Source: Sipunculus nudus (Eukaryota; Annelida; Sipuncula; Golfingiida; Sipunculidae). Taken from it: a DNA stretch of 64,000 nucleotides. The notes beneath the pieces are model-generated. The model saw only the letters and a list, made by a program, of their open reading frames with translations, made no database searches and had not been told where the DNA came from. Each line of letters begins with the position of its first letter. The stretch's first letter is position 1. The DNA lies in contig CM049307.1 in the NCBI GenBank assembly GCA_026874595.1, positions 21,865,079 to 21,929,078 on the forward strand, in the 5' to 3' direction. Shown piece after piece: positions 41,301 through 56,600 of this stretch. Both the position numbers and the translations under genes were made by a program.

Positions 41301-44300
41301 GAATTGTGCTGCTCTTGTAAGTTTTATTTAGAGCTTGTTTGTATGCTTATTGTATAGACAATCTGCAGGTAGTCCATTGTTGTAATACAGGCTTAGGAGC
41401 AGTTCATGGGAGTTTATTTTGTATGTTGAGTGACCTATTTTTCTGTAATAATAAATTTTCTAAAATGCAGAATCATAATCCTTGCATTGTAGCTTATTTA
41501 TATGATGTGTGCAGAGATTTCCTCCTTATTTTTCCTGTAACTTACCAGTCCCTAGTTTATCAGGAAATGAAATGTAAGTGTTGAATCCTGAGTAGTTCCA
41601 ATCATTTTGCCTGTCAGTAATGTTGTAAATCACAGACATGGGTTTGAGGCCCTTGGTTGTTGACCATTACTGTTTTGTTGTTTTTCCAGGAGAGACCACG
41701 ATAACTGAAACAAGCTCTGTATCCAGCTACTCAGGAGTGAGCTACACCAGTAACATCTACGTCAGCATCTGGAAAGTCCTGCTTCAGATGGTCCTGGACC
41801 CAAGCCCAGATGTAGCCAACCTCGCCAAGTCACTCGTCAACATTGTCAGATCTAAGGTAGTCCTGATATTAGGGCTCTAACAATGTTCACCAAAACTTAC
41901 TTACAAAACAGGATCATCATATGCCTCAGTATTGATACAATGATGGTATATGCCCATCAAACTGAAAATCCAACAATTAAGTTAGAATCTCGGCATTTAA
42001 TAATAGTCAGCAGCTGAGCATGTGTTGGACAAATACGATTGGCCAGAAATCAGTTGTATTATCTTCTGATTGGCAAACTGGCCAATAATCAAACTGTTTA
42101 CGGGGGTGCAGAAATAATGGCAAAGAGATCATGAAAAAGAAGTCTGATACTACCTAGATGTTTCATTTTGTGTATCATATCTGGAGTGAAGTGTCACGAT
42201 ATGTTACAGCCCTTTAGGATATCAAGGCTATGCTGAATATGGAGTCATAAGGTCTCAGGTACTTTGTACTTGACAGCATATCATAAGGTCTAATTGAGTT
42301 TGTACAGATTATAATTAATTTCACCCCTCATGGCTCAGTACAAAATATTTAATCAAATCTAAATGAATATTTGAACTTTAAACACTAAGCATTTGTATCT
42401 TGGAATTCTTTACCAAGACAGTTAAGCTTCAACTTAATTTGTAATTTGAACTTAAAACAGTTGGTTAATTAAGCATGCTACAATAACACCCCTCCCCCAC
42501 TAAAAGATGTCTAAATTACATCATGTGAATTAGGCATGCTAACCATTTGGTGTTGAATTTCCTCTCTCCAGTGCATCCATCTGTGCTTCTGTATTGACAC
42601 ATTAACCCACATATCTTCGGACTCGTTTGACCAATCACAAAAAAAAAAATTTGCACAAATGTAGCTCTTTGATAGCTTTATAACATACACAAAAAATGGT
42701 GGCTCCACCTGCAACCATTTTTGCACAGTGTCCATCTGTTCAATTGCCTTGGGTTAAAATCACTCATATCTTGTCAGTGGTTTGACTTATTCACCTGAAA
42801 TTTGGCATGCATACACAACCTGGATAGCTTTCTTGATTTTAGGACAGGTGGCGCCACCTACATTCACATTCATGCTGCAGATATCCATGCTAATATCTCA
42901 GGACTGGTGTTTATGTATCTTCCTTAAGTTGTGCATGTGTTTAGATCTCACAGAGCTCTTTATCATACACGAAACTCGTGGCGCCACCTGGAACCATTTT
43001 TGCACAGGGTCCATCTGTTTGTCTGCTAGGGGATAAAATCACTCTTATCTCAGATTTTGTTTGACTTATCCACCTGAAATTTCACTTGTGTATTCATCTT
43101 GGATAGTTTCTCTTAGAAATAACAGGTCACGCCACCTACAATCATGTTTACGTGGCAGACATCCATGCTAATTAGTAACACATCTATCTCTGTTTCCCCT
43201 TGCCACTCAATCCATGTCTCACTTCACCCGTCTTACTCTGATTTTGGCAGATACACGTAGACGCTAGTCGACTATCCGTATTCTAGTTACATTAATGTAT
43301 ATGTAATTGCAGGCCAGCAGCAGCACTTCACTGCCACGGAAGATGAAACAACGAGGCTCCTCATCTCCTTCGTCAGCTCCTAGCAGTCCTGCAGATAGAC
43401 AAATACATGCTCCTCCAGGGTGAGACCATTATATCTGTGCATTCTATGTTAGCCCTGAAACGGGTGGGAAATTTTAGACACTAGTATATCTGTGCATTCT
43501 ATGTTAGTCCTGAAACACTTTGGAAATTTGAGTACTCAGTAATCCCTATTCAACTCATACTCATAACCATGGTAACACAAAACAAGGTAACATTGAAAAT
43601 TGAGAAAACTAATATTACTAAATGTGAATTCAGTGTTTTTTCTAGAATTGCTTATGTGCTTGTAGTATATATAAGAAGTTTGAACATGTTTGAACACATT
43701 AGGGGCAAGGTGTGTAAATGAACTGTATTATTGAAACACTTGCTATCTTTACTGACTGATAACAAATCGGCATAATTAATAACTACATAAATGATTGTTT
43801 CAATGTCTCGGAATGCATATATATGATCACAAAATACAATGCAGGTATATATAAAGTCTATGAGTACATGGGTCCTAATTTCAGACTCATTTGAGTACTG
43901 TTCTTTGTTTAAATTTTACAATCAGTCTGAAGAAAAATTATGACAATGAAAAACTGGCAGCTTTGACATGGTTACTTTTGAGATTAGTGGGGTGATTGTT
44001 GGTGTGCTTTACTTCAGACCTAGAAGTTGTAGATGCATGTCCTGAAACAACCATTCTTCTTCATGAAGACCTCTGGCCAACATCATTATCACAGGGGATG
44101 TGCCTTTTTACCCACCCAGGCATGAGGGCATACTGGTCCCAAATAATTAACAGATGTATATTACAAGGATAAAGGTTGTATGCTGGCCAGGGTGAAGGTA
44201 TACATAATAGAATCAATAGGCCCAGAATATCAAAAAGACAGTGTTAAGTTTGGGGAAAACTTATTTTCTGTAATAGAAAACCATACATCCAATATGTTTC

Positions 44301-44589
44301 CCTTTGTAAGACCATGGGGAAAATCTTTATCACATCTTAGTCCTATGCATTTTTCCACACCAGTACAATTAGAAAAAATAATCAGCCTATTTATTTATAC
44401 TTTTTTACACAGAACACTGGCAGAAGAACCCACACCAAGTACAGGCACACCACCAGAACAGGGTTCAGGTAACGTCCCCCACACTGTCAGGTTCCCGCTC
44501 AGCAGACGAGTCTTTGATAAAGGGCCAAACAAGGTAAGCAAGGTGGATGATGTGGGATTTATACAACACTTATCAAGCAAATAGTCTAT

Positions 44590-44643
<54 letters not shown>

Positions 44644-47600
44644 AATAACTTGTGATCTTTCACAACTTAATTCTTCACCACTGCCAGATTAAACTGCCAG
44701 ATTAAACTGAGTGTCTGTGACAAAATTTGGTGCCACATTTATTAACTGAGATGACTCCTTTCCCCAAATATATATATATATATATTTATATAGAAACATG
44801 CCCTTTTTATAAAAACTGTTGTAAAATTGTTATTAATTTGCTTCATGTTAGTTTGACTAATATAGTATTGTGAAATAGTTAAACTAATAATCATATATTT
44901 AGTATAATATGTTCTCCAGGAGTGAAATGTTTACATGCTCATGAAAACATTTTATTGGTGTTAAAATTATATGATCATGGATAATGCTGTACAGATTACA
45001 AGTACACAAAATTAATAACCAAAAGTATACCTTATATTATAATTTGTAATATTGGTCGAACAGATTTGTGACATTTTTGGGGACATTAACATTGTTGTCA
45101 TGAATTTCACAGTTAGAGAAAGAAGAGGATTCATCCAAAGCTCGTCAGCCATTGGTGAAGACAGAATTTTTTGAGTGGTGTTGCAGTCAGTTCTGGGAGT
45201 CCCTACGATCTCCTAATAAAAGTGACCCTGAGGACCGGCTACACACTGAACAAGATTACCGACTCTTCAAAGCAGCACAAGTACGGACAGCAGCAGCCGA
45301 GGAGCAGCTGCGTGCTGGTAAATATATGATTGATAACCTCAGCAACAGATTGCTCAGGTCCATGAAAACCATGGATGGACTTTAAAATGTAATGACAATT
45401 TTGGGGCCTAATCAGTCCTTCAAAATAACACTTGTTCCAACAAAATCTGTGAAAGTGTTTAAATTTTATGACAGAAGGCCATTTTCATGGCTTTATTTTC
45501 CTGTTCTTCATGAGTTTAAGGCTTTAAAATGTAAGTGTTAAGGAAAACTTGCAGAATATGTGAAAGGATTTTATTGCATTTACATTAAAGCCAGTAATGG
45601 CAAAAAAGAATATTGCAAATTCCTTTATAATACAGAACTGTATAAAAATTGTATTTTAGGTTGTGTTGACCTTTTATGAATATTTATAGGTGTACACATT
45701 AGTAATTCATTAACACAGTATTTAATTTTATCAAAATTTGGTGTAAGTGGTGTTGTTGGAGATCATGTAGCCATTCATAAGGCAAATTTTAATATTTTAC
45801 CAGGCTTTGGGAGGCTGGATGACCAGATCTTCATAAACAAAAACCACTACATACCTACAGGGGTTAAGTTTCACCCTTATGACTCTCACCTGGCTGTGTC
45901 AGATAAGGAAGGTATCAGGTAAGCCTCATCATGTTAGTAATATACAGACTGTATATATAGCCGTACTCCCAGTTGAGGAGACCTTTGAACACTCCATGGT
46001 GATTAGGTCATCTCATGAAGAGTAAGCAATTCTTATAACAGTTGAACAGCGAAATCTAAAAAATTACAATCACAAACTGGGCATTCTTAAAGTGTTTGCA
46101 TTTTTGTGATGGTGGTCTGAGGTCTGATACATAAAGCAGTAAAGAATTGGGACTTAACCAGGGTGGTCTTTGGGTGAGAATTTACTGTATATGCATGTGT
46201 TTCTCTGTTACAAATGGTAATCTCTGTGTCATCATTTTGCCATTTAAGTCCAGTTATTAAATTATTTATTGTATTTAAATGTGTATGCACTTTCATTCAT
46301 TTCATTTTCAGCATTTGGGACTGGGAACAGGGTAAGAAGATGAAGCACTTCAGAAATCACAATCCTAAACACTCCAGCATCACAGCCATGGAATTTCTCA
46401 ACACTCACGAGCGATCACTGCTACTGGCTGGCTCAGGTATGTAAACAGTCCACCATTTGCAAGTCTATGTGGTTATCAATTGCATTTATCAAATGTAAAT
46501 GCAAATGCACTTCCAGATGCTAATGCACTTAATATCAAGATATGTAATTATGTCATGAGTCTCAATTAAGGTTTTTGTGATTATTATTCTAAGGTAGAAT
46601 TTCTTAACTGCATTTGCATTGAAAATTATATTTTTCAGCTCTGTATTTGAATGCAATGCTTCATTTTCAGATAAGATTTCACATTAACTTCAGCTAATGA
46701 ACACTTTATGAATATCTAGTATATGCTTATTTGTATTGTTTTAAGATTAACCCATAGATGAAATGAGAACGGCGGGCAGTCTGTTTATTTGCTGTTTTAT
46801 TTCTGACATGATATACATGCATTTAGTATATCCCACTTGTTTAGATGATGGTGCTGTGAGGATTTGGAGCAATTCCTGTGAGGAGGGGCAGTCAGTGGAG
46901 CTGGTCACAGCATGGCAGGCAGTGTCAGACATGCTGCCATCAACAAGAGGTCAGTGTAAATCAGTGAGAAAGGGACAAGTCCACAAAGTTTCACTTTCTC
47001 AGCATATTTGTAAATATTTGTAAACCTGGTATGCTTTCTTAGAACAATATCGGAAGCAGAGAGATTTCAATCATGCAGGCTTTATGGACAAATTCCCTTT
47101 TTAAGGTAACTGATTTAACAGAATTATGGATATAATTTGCTTAATGCTTTACATTATATTATTTGGGGTGCAGCCATTGGAGCATATTCAGTGAAAGTGT
47201 GATGATTTCAAGCGTTTATATCTTTTAGTTCCTGTACAAGTTACTAATGATAGTTGCTTATTGGATCCACAGACAAAGTCGGGGGATACTTTGTTTTCAT
47301 GAAGGTCCCGCCGCCGCTGCCGCATATAAATCTTGTTGGCGCGATAACTCAAAAAATTATTCACAGATCTTTACCAAACTTGGTATATCTATAGATATGG
47401 GTGAGAGGATGACGCCTATTAAAAATGACCTTTACTAGGAGAGTGTCTTTGACCTTGAATAGGTCCAATTTTGGGGAAAATCGCACAAATTCTTAAATAT
47501 CTCAAGAAATCTTGCATGGATTGATCCCAAAATCAAGTTGATCGAAGATCATGGATAGGGTTGTCATGTTCCAGAAACTGGTGGCGCCACCTATTATTCT

Positions 47601-50600
47601 TTACTTTTTTATGTGCCTTTTAATACCCCCAAAATTGCCACTTGACAGTACTGTGAGCATTATAAGTCAAAAACTAATGGACAGATTTCTTTTATTTTAT
47701 GCATATACATAGATATGGGTAAAGGGTTGATGTTTATTTAAATTGGGGTCATGACCTTTCCTATGAGAGTGGCCTTGACCTTGAACATTCCCAAATTTGG
47801 TGAAATTCACACAAAATCTTTGTACATGAGATGATCCAAAAATCAAATTGACTGAAATTCTTGGATAGCTAGCTTTGTCTTTTGCAGAAGACAGGTGGCG
47901 CCACCTTGTGTAGTTTTCTTGTTAAAATGATGTTAACACAATAACTCAGTAAGAATTTGAGGTACAGTCACCAAACCCACAGGTGCGATGCATTTTATCA
48001 ACGGCTAGGTCAAGTTCGAACAAGAATTACCTTGCTGCATTTTTAGCTCAGCTGACTATAAGTCATCTGAGCTATAGTCGTGGTCCATTGTCCGTCGTCC
48101 GTCCGTCTGTCCGTCCGTCTGTCCGTCCGTCCGTCCGTCCGTCCGTCCGTCTGTAGATGTGGCACGTTTTGAAACCGTAAGACCTAGGAATCCAAAATTC
48201 AGCATAATGTTAGATGTCCCCAAGATCTCCTACCAAGCCGAAAACTGGGTCTTTGCGACTTCATTCCTTTGAGAAATTAAGGAAAAACCTCAATTTTTTA
48301 TTAAAAACCTATTTTCACACTTTAGGACTGCCTAATATCAAAACCACTCATCTGTTTTTCCTCATATTTCCTATAAATAATCCTCTATATAATTCCTATG
48401 CACATGCCAGAAATTAGGTCTGTATTATTTAATTTAAAAAAGTTATGGGCCCAAACATAATGCATTTTGTAAATAATCAGGAAAGAAATTTTATCACTTA
48501 ACACAAAACTTGTTAAAGCTAAGCACTTTTTTTCCAGTAATATTACTTTTATTAATCAAAATTAAATTGGATACCCAAAATTAGATCAAAATCTTTTAAA
48601 TTTTAAAAATATTAGCAAAAAAAAAAATTGGTACCTTAAATTTTGCCCAACTTTGACCATGGCACGTTTTTTTGCTGTAACTGCTGTGGATTTAATTTTC
48701 ACAGCATGTTTTTGTTAGCATTTCAACTGTTAACACCAAAAATTTGAAACCAGTTGATCAAAACTGTAGATTTTATTCAAGTTTTCAAGCACCATGTCAG
48801 ATATTGCTAGTGTTATGCAGTTTGCTAGAGCTCAGCTCCCGAGCTTCAGCTCTAAGTTCCTTAAATTTGGCATACAGTTAGATTTCTCCAAAATCCCCTA
48901 CCATGTCAAGAATTTGGTCACTAGGACTTAATTCCTTCGAGATATCAATAAAAAAATTCATTTTTCCATTAAAAACCCAATGTTACACTTTAAGACTGCC
49001 TAATATCAAAACCACTGATCTGACTTTGATCATATATAATATACATATTTTTCTATACATTCACTATGCACATGCCAGAAATGATGTCAGTATTGTGTAT
49101 TTTTTTAAGTTATGGGCCCAAACATAATGCACTTTGTAAAAAATCAAGAAATATATTTACTCCCTTAACAAGGGCATTGCTGAAGCTAGAGATTTTTTTT
49201 GTCAGGGATGTAACATTATTTAATCAAGATTCAATTGAATACCCAAAATTAGTTCTGAATTTTTCAAATTTTATAAGTTATTAGTATACATATAAAATTA
49301 GTACCTTAAATTTTGCCCAACTGTGACCAAGGCACGTTTGTTTCCCGTGAGCACTGTTGATATAATTTTATATATCATGCACACATAAGGATTTCAGCTT
49401 TTTAGTTTAGAAAGCTGAAAGAAATTTGCCAAATATTGTAGCTTTTATTAATGTTTTTTATGAGACCCTATCAGACTTTGGCTCTCTCCAGCCCCTCTTG
49501 AGTCACCTGTATGTTGACCTTGTTGACCTTTCATCAAATTATGCACGCTTGAGGGGAGAATCCAGGCAGCTTATGGCCAGCCACAGTTGATCCAGGTGTT
49601 CAACCCAACTCATCTAGTAGTTTTAACCAACAACATAACAATAAACAATAAATTAATAAATTTTTATTGGTTTTTAATAACAAATTAAAGAAAAATAGAA
49701 AAGGAATTTGTTAGTTTATAATAACAGGAAATTAACTTGCAGTTACTGATGATATAAGAATCTTGTATCGATGGGTAGAATGTCACATATTCCAAATAAC
49801 ACCATGCAGTCACCTATGGCATTTTTCAGTTCATTTTTAATGATAAAGAAGTAAATCATATTATTCATTACTAATCATCAAGGATTATATGAAGGAAATT
49901 AATGATAGACAAAGATGCAGTTGATAATATTAATCTAGATTCCTACTGTGTCTAGTGTGTACATTGATGTGAAATTAGTCCAAAATGAATTTTTTACAGT
50001 TATTTTATAATATAAATAAAAGCCATAAAACCAGGTACTTATGATCATTATTTAAATGTGTGAAATTTGTATATTCTGGATTCTCAACATCATTGTTTGG
50101 TGAAAACTGAATAAATACCAGACATGGTGCAAATACTTTGTAATTGTATTTAAATACAAATTTGATTATGTACTCCATTATAAAATTTCTTGCATAAAGA
50201 ATGGGAATTCAGGTAAAAATGAAAGTATATGAATACTCGTGCAAATACTTTCAAAATGTATTCATGAATGCATTCATGAATATATTCTTTAATATTATTT
50301 TAATAATCATATCAGTTATATTTCATTTTAAAAAATCATATGATTCTCTTATTATTTTTAATAAAAATTATATTTGGGACAATATTTGTAATTTTTTTAA
50401 TAAATAGTTAAACTCTTATATTATATGTTCTGCTTATAAGTTATATGGCCAAATCAAAATCTGTGTGACAATAGTACTCCATTTGTTAATAAAATAAATG
50501 AAATCAATCCTCTTCCCTGTCTCCAAAGGTACTATCAAAATCATACATAAGCTAAACAACAACAACTCATAATACAGCTTATATTTATTACCACACAAAA

Positions 50601-53600
50601 CCAGCATGTGCCTCATTTCTAAATAATATTTTTTTATCATATATAACAGCTGAGCGTCGTGACCCATAGGTCCCTTGTTTCAAGGTCACAGCAGCGATTA
50701 TGCTAAAATGATATTAGGGCAATAACTCGTACAGTCACCAAACCTACAGTTTAGATGCATTTTATCAAGGGCTAGGCCAAGTTCGAATATGGATGACCTT
50801 TTTTTATTTTTCAAGGTCACAGAGATGATAACGCTGAAATGATGATATCTTCAATATCTCACTGAGGGATGCATGGAATGGTCCAAAAATCAAATTGACA
50901 TAACATCTTTGATAGCATTGTTTTCTGCAGAAGAAAGGTGGCACTACCTTATGTTGTTTTCTTGCTAAAATCATGTTTAAACGGAATAATTTTGTTAGAA
51001 TTTGAGGTACAGTCACCAAGTTTGATGCATCTTATCAATGGCTAGGTCAAATTTGAACATGGATGACCCTGACACATTTTTTCAAGTTCACAGCAGCGAT
51101 AATGTTAAAATGAAATTACGGCAATAACTTAAAAAAAAATGGTTGGTACAGTCACCAAACTTACAGGTTAGATGCATCTTATCAAGGGCTAGGTCAAGTT
51201 CAAATATGGATTACCTTGAGGCATTTTTAAAGGTCACAGAGGCTATAACGTTAAAATGATGTTTCCGCAGTAACTTCAAAAGAATTTGAGGTACAGTCAC
51301 CAAACCAACGAGTTTGATGCATCTTATCAAGGGCTACGATAGGTTCAAATATGGGTGACCTTGATGTATATTCCAAGGTTACACAGGCGATAATGCCAAA
51401 ATGATATTCCCATACTTATATTTTTAAGTTGATAGATGGAAGGAACCATGGTGGCCTGCGAAGTGTCAGTCTTTGCTTCTGAGTTCAAGATTGGGGCCTA
51501 TTCTTCAAGGCTGGGAGGGGGGGGGGGGGGGATTAATTGTGTTGGGAAACAATGGCACCTGCAGTGAAATTCACACAAAAAATTAAATTTCTTAGTAAGG
51601 GAAACCATAGATTAATTCAAAGATCTTGGATAGTTTTCATATTTTTTAATTTAAAAACATAAAATTAAAAAACAATTATTTTTTTTTTAATTAAAAATTT
51701 TCTTTTTAAATCTTAAATTGTTTTAATTTTGACAGAATACAGGTGGCGCCACCTTGTCTCGTTTTCTTGCTTTTGCACCTGTTAATACCCCACCATTGCC
51801 ACTTGACAGCACTGTGAGCATGATAAATTGAAAACTTAAGGGCAGATTTCTTTCATATCATGCATATATATATTTTAAGTTAAAAAAAAATTTTATTTAA
51901 ATTTTTAAATAAATTTTGTTTTTTTTAATCTTGGATTGTTTTGTCTTCTGCAGAATACAATTGGCGCCACCTTGTGTTGTTTTCTTGCTTTCACACCTTG
52001 TAATACCCCACCATTGCCACTTCACAGCACTGTGAGCATGATAAGTTGAAAACTAATAGACAGGTTTCTTTCATATCATGTATATAGTTATGGAATGAGA
52101 TATATCAGTTTGGATCATGACCTCTCCTATGAGTGACCTTTACCTTAAATATGCCCATACTTATAAATATAAGAAACCATGGTGGCTTTCCAAGTGTCAG
52201 TCTCTGCATCTGAATTCAAGATGGGATCCTATTCTTCGAGGCTGGGAGGCAGGGGGGGGGGGGGGGGGTTAATTGTCTAGGTGCCAAGAAATATTGAGTT
52301 AGCAATTTGTTTTAATGAATTTTAGGGTATCAGTGTGAGAACATCAATGTTTGATGATGTATAATTAATGTTCAATTAATGATTGTTTACAGGTTCAGGG
52401 CTGGTGTTAGACTGGGATCAGCAGTCACAGACTCTGCTTTCCTCTGGTGATGTCAGAATTATCCGAATCTGGGATGTTACAAAGGAGCTGAAAGTCCAAG
52501 TAAGTATATAAATCGCATATAAATCAGAGTACACTAAACCTGTATACCTTAGCATTGAAGTAGCATGAATTGCATCCGCTCTGTAGTTTGCTTTCAAAAG
52601 CCTTAACCAGTTTATTCAGTAAAATAAGAGTTTGTTGTTCGCACTTGGTTGTCAATCTGATTTACTGTGCTGCAAAAAGTGATATTTTGCATCAAGGATC
52701 AGGTCAAATACTAGCAAAACTTGCATCACACAAACTAGAAATTGATTGTCCTATATGCACTAGGAACTGGATTGCTGTAAACCAGACTCAAACAAAATAC
52801 TGTGGATGCAGCCTGTGAATGGGACAAAACTGATGCAGGTTAATGGCTTGGTGTGGACAGAGTAAACAGAATCAGGATTGAGATTATTTGCTAATACAGA
52901 TACAGCCATACTGACTGAGGTGCAGAGTCTTCATTTTCAGTGAATACAGTGACACCATATAGCACTGTCTAAATTTTGATTTTGCTTATTACAAAACACC
53001 ATTTTACAAGTTATCATTTTTGCAGATCTCCCAAAAGAAAAGTATTGTGCACTCTGCCACTGTATTTTTTTAATTTTCTCACAGTTTAAGATGTATTGCC
53101 TAGGTATCTCAGTTGCAAAGTTTGTTGACACGTATCATTAATGAATCATTTTGTAAATTATTTTATTCCTTTTATAGGACATCCCAACAGGAGCAGACAG
53201 CTGTGTGACCAGTATCGCAAGTGACAAGATCGGGAAGTCCATGTTAGTTGCTGGTTGTGGTGACGGGTCTGTCCGGCTTTATGACAGGAGGCTGGCTCCC
53301 ACTGATTGGTAAGTTTATGCGTCAGGTCATTGTGGCCAGGTTCATGTTGTGGCTGGTTTCATTTTAATTATAGTGTATATATATCTTCGTGATAGTGTGC
53401 ATTCATGGATAAGTCAGCTTCACAACTTGTTAGAAATGTATATTTTAACATTTGTTTGTTATTTGTATTGTTTATTTATGTTATGATCATATGGTCCTTA
53501 GCAAACATTTGTAACATGTGATATGTTATCTCTAGTTATATCACTTAGTTTTAAAAGTGAGGAAATCCTTTTTGACAGTTAGGAAACTACTTTCACCTGC

Positions 53601-56600
53601 GTTTACATTTTTTCATATAGCTTGGTAAATGATGCACATGAAAGAATGCATAAATAATTTTAGTACTTGTATAAGTCTTAAATCACAGGATGCATCACAA
53701 AGAATAAAAATATCATAATTAGGACATGCCTTTTGTTTAATTGCTTGCAAGTGTTGTAATGATCTAGTTGTGGTTTGTTTTTGCCAGCCGTGTGATGACA
53801 TTCAGGGAACACCAGGGCTGGGTGGTGAAGGTCCACTTACAACGGGGAACTATGGGGAACATCATCAGTGCAAGGTAAACAGTTACAAAGTGTTAAAAAT
53901 TTGTTGTAAAATCATTATTAATGAATTAAAGCAAAAAGAAGCTGATGAGCTAGGTGTGCTTGATCTCAGCTACAATTTTTAGCTCAGCTGACTATAAGTC
54001 ATCTGAGCTATAGTCATGGTCCATTGTCCGTCGTCCGTCCGTCTGTCTGTCCGTCCGTCTGTCCGTCTGGATGTCTGTCCGTAAGACTGGCACGTTTCGA
54101 CACCATTGGACCTACGAATCTGAATTTCAGCATACAGTTAGATGTCCCCATAATCTCCTGCCATGCCAAAAATTGGGTCAATAGGACTTCAGTCCTTTGA
54201 GATATTAAGGAAAAAACTCAATTTTTTATTAGAAATCTATTTTCACACTTCAGGACTGCCTAATATCAAAACCACTCATCTGGTTTTCTTCATATTTACC
54301 ATAAATATTCCTCTATATAGTTCCTATGTACATGCCAGATATTAAGTCAGTATTATATAATTTAAAAAAGTTATGGGCCCAAACATAATGGACTTTGTAA
54401 AAAAATCAGGAAGATATTTGGTCACTTAAGACCAAAAGTGTTAAAGGTAGGGACTTTTTTCCAGTAATACAACTTTAATTAATCAAAATTTAATTGTATA
54501 CCAAAAATTAGATCAAAATTTGTTAAATTTTTTTAAATATTGGCAAAAATATAAAATAGGTACCTTAAATTTTGCCCAACTTTGGCTGTGGCACGTTTTT
54601 TTCCTGTAAGTACTGTGGATTTAATTTTCACACCATGTATACATAAGGATTTAATCTGTTAAAATCTGAAATTTGAAAATAAAAGCTGCAAAATTAGGCT
54701 AGTTATTGAATTTTTTTGGAGGCTCTTGTTGTATTCCATTACATTGTCAGGCAGTCCACTTTGATGACTGTAGGTCATTCAGTGCACATCTCTATGCTCC
54801 CCAGGCTGTTGACATAATTTTAGATGTCCCCAAAATCTCCTACCATACCGAAAATTGGGTCATTAGGACTTTGTTCCTTCGAGATATTAAGGAAAAAAAA
54901 CTCTGTTTTCCATAAAAAAAAGCCATTGTTACACTTCAAGGCTGACTAATATCAAAACCACCGATCTGTTTTTGATTGTATATAGTATTCACATTCTTTT
55001 ATACATTTTCTATGAACATACCAAAAATTAGGTCAGTTTTGGGTATTATTTTGAAGTTATGGGCCAAAACATAATGCAATTTTTTAAAAAATCAGGAAAT
55101 ATATTTACTCACCTAACATGAGAATTGCTGAACCTAGAGACTTTTTTCAGGAATATAACTTTATTTAATCAAGATTCAATTGTTTACCCAAAATTAGATC
55201 TGAATTTTGCAAATTTTTCAAGTTATTAGCATAAATAAAAAATCAATACCTTAAATTTTGTCCAACTTTGGCACTGTTGATTTAATTTTCCCAGCATATA
55301 TGCATAAGGATTTAATCTTTTAAAATCTGAACCTTCAAAAGAAATTAATTGGAATGAATAGCTTTTATTCATGTTTTCATACACCATGTCAAGTGTTGTT
55401 TACATCTAGCCCACCTAGTAGTACAGCCTTCACTTGCATTATGTAACCCACCCCAGGCAGCTTACCTTGGCCCAGCTTGGCCACTACTAGCAGGCTTCCC
55501 CTCTGCACTGCACTCATCCCACCCCCCCACCCCCCCAGCTGGTGCATAAACTAGATGAATGTTATAATTTTTCTGTATTTTATTTTATTCTTGGACATGC
55601 TACATTTTAGATTTTGTATTGAACCACCAGGGTTACAATGATTAAAGTGTACATTTAATTGTGTCCACAAAGTGGTCTATTGCTGTGAAAGTGTGGATGT
55701 TCATGAGATAAGTAATTCCTTACTTCAGAAGAGTAAAAATTTCACCAGGTGTGAAATTGACTATTAATTCCAGTAATTAATTAAAACTGGGATAGTAATT
55801 AGCACAATGATATTGTTTGTCCCTCATTCAACCAACAGTGTGTATACTTTTATTTGAAAAGATGTTTTATTTTATCAAATTTACTTTTTATTTTATTTTG
55901 GTGAATAAAATTAAGCATGTCCTGAAAACTCCAATGTGCAAAACTTTTCAATAGTGATTCAAGGAATATTCTTGTAGATGCCATGTTGTGGCATTTTTTT
56001 CTTTTAAAATCAGTTTAAACATTTATGATATAAAAATAATAAAATATATGTGTATGCATAATATGACCCAATGTTTCACTCTGTATATATAATGATTGCA
56101 ACTTTTGCAACAATTCTAATATTTTGACTTATATTTTCAGGTTTTTTAATTAAAAATTTATAAACCTGTAAATAAAAAAATGATTCAGATAAAAACTTCT
56201 TAATGAAAAAGTGGATCTGCTTAAAAAAATAGGATTATATATAAACTTAAATGCATTATTCTCTTGAAAGTGAAATAAAGGTATTAGTCCATTCTGTCAA
56301 CTTGCCTGTCCATCTGTAAATTTTCGTATGCAACTCAGTATCTCAAAACTTTTACTGTTTTTCTTCATGACAGTCTTGTCAGAGTATTAGTTTGCAATCA
56401 TATATTTAGAACTTTACTATAACCAAGTAGGAGGGCCCCTTTCCTCTTAGCTTTTCATATTCTTATATAAATGAAAAACATTACAATAGAATATTTCTAC
56501 ATCCACCTTCGTGCTGCCCTCACTTTTCCCTTCTCCGAACCCTATCCCAAAGTCAGCCTCAGTAAGCAAGAACAAGATGAATCAGATATATTCATACTTT

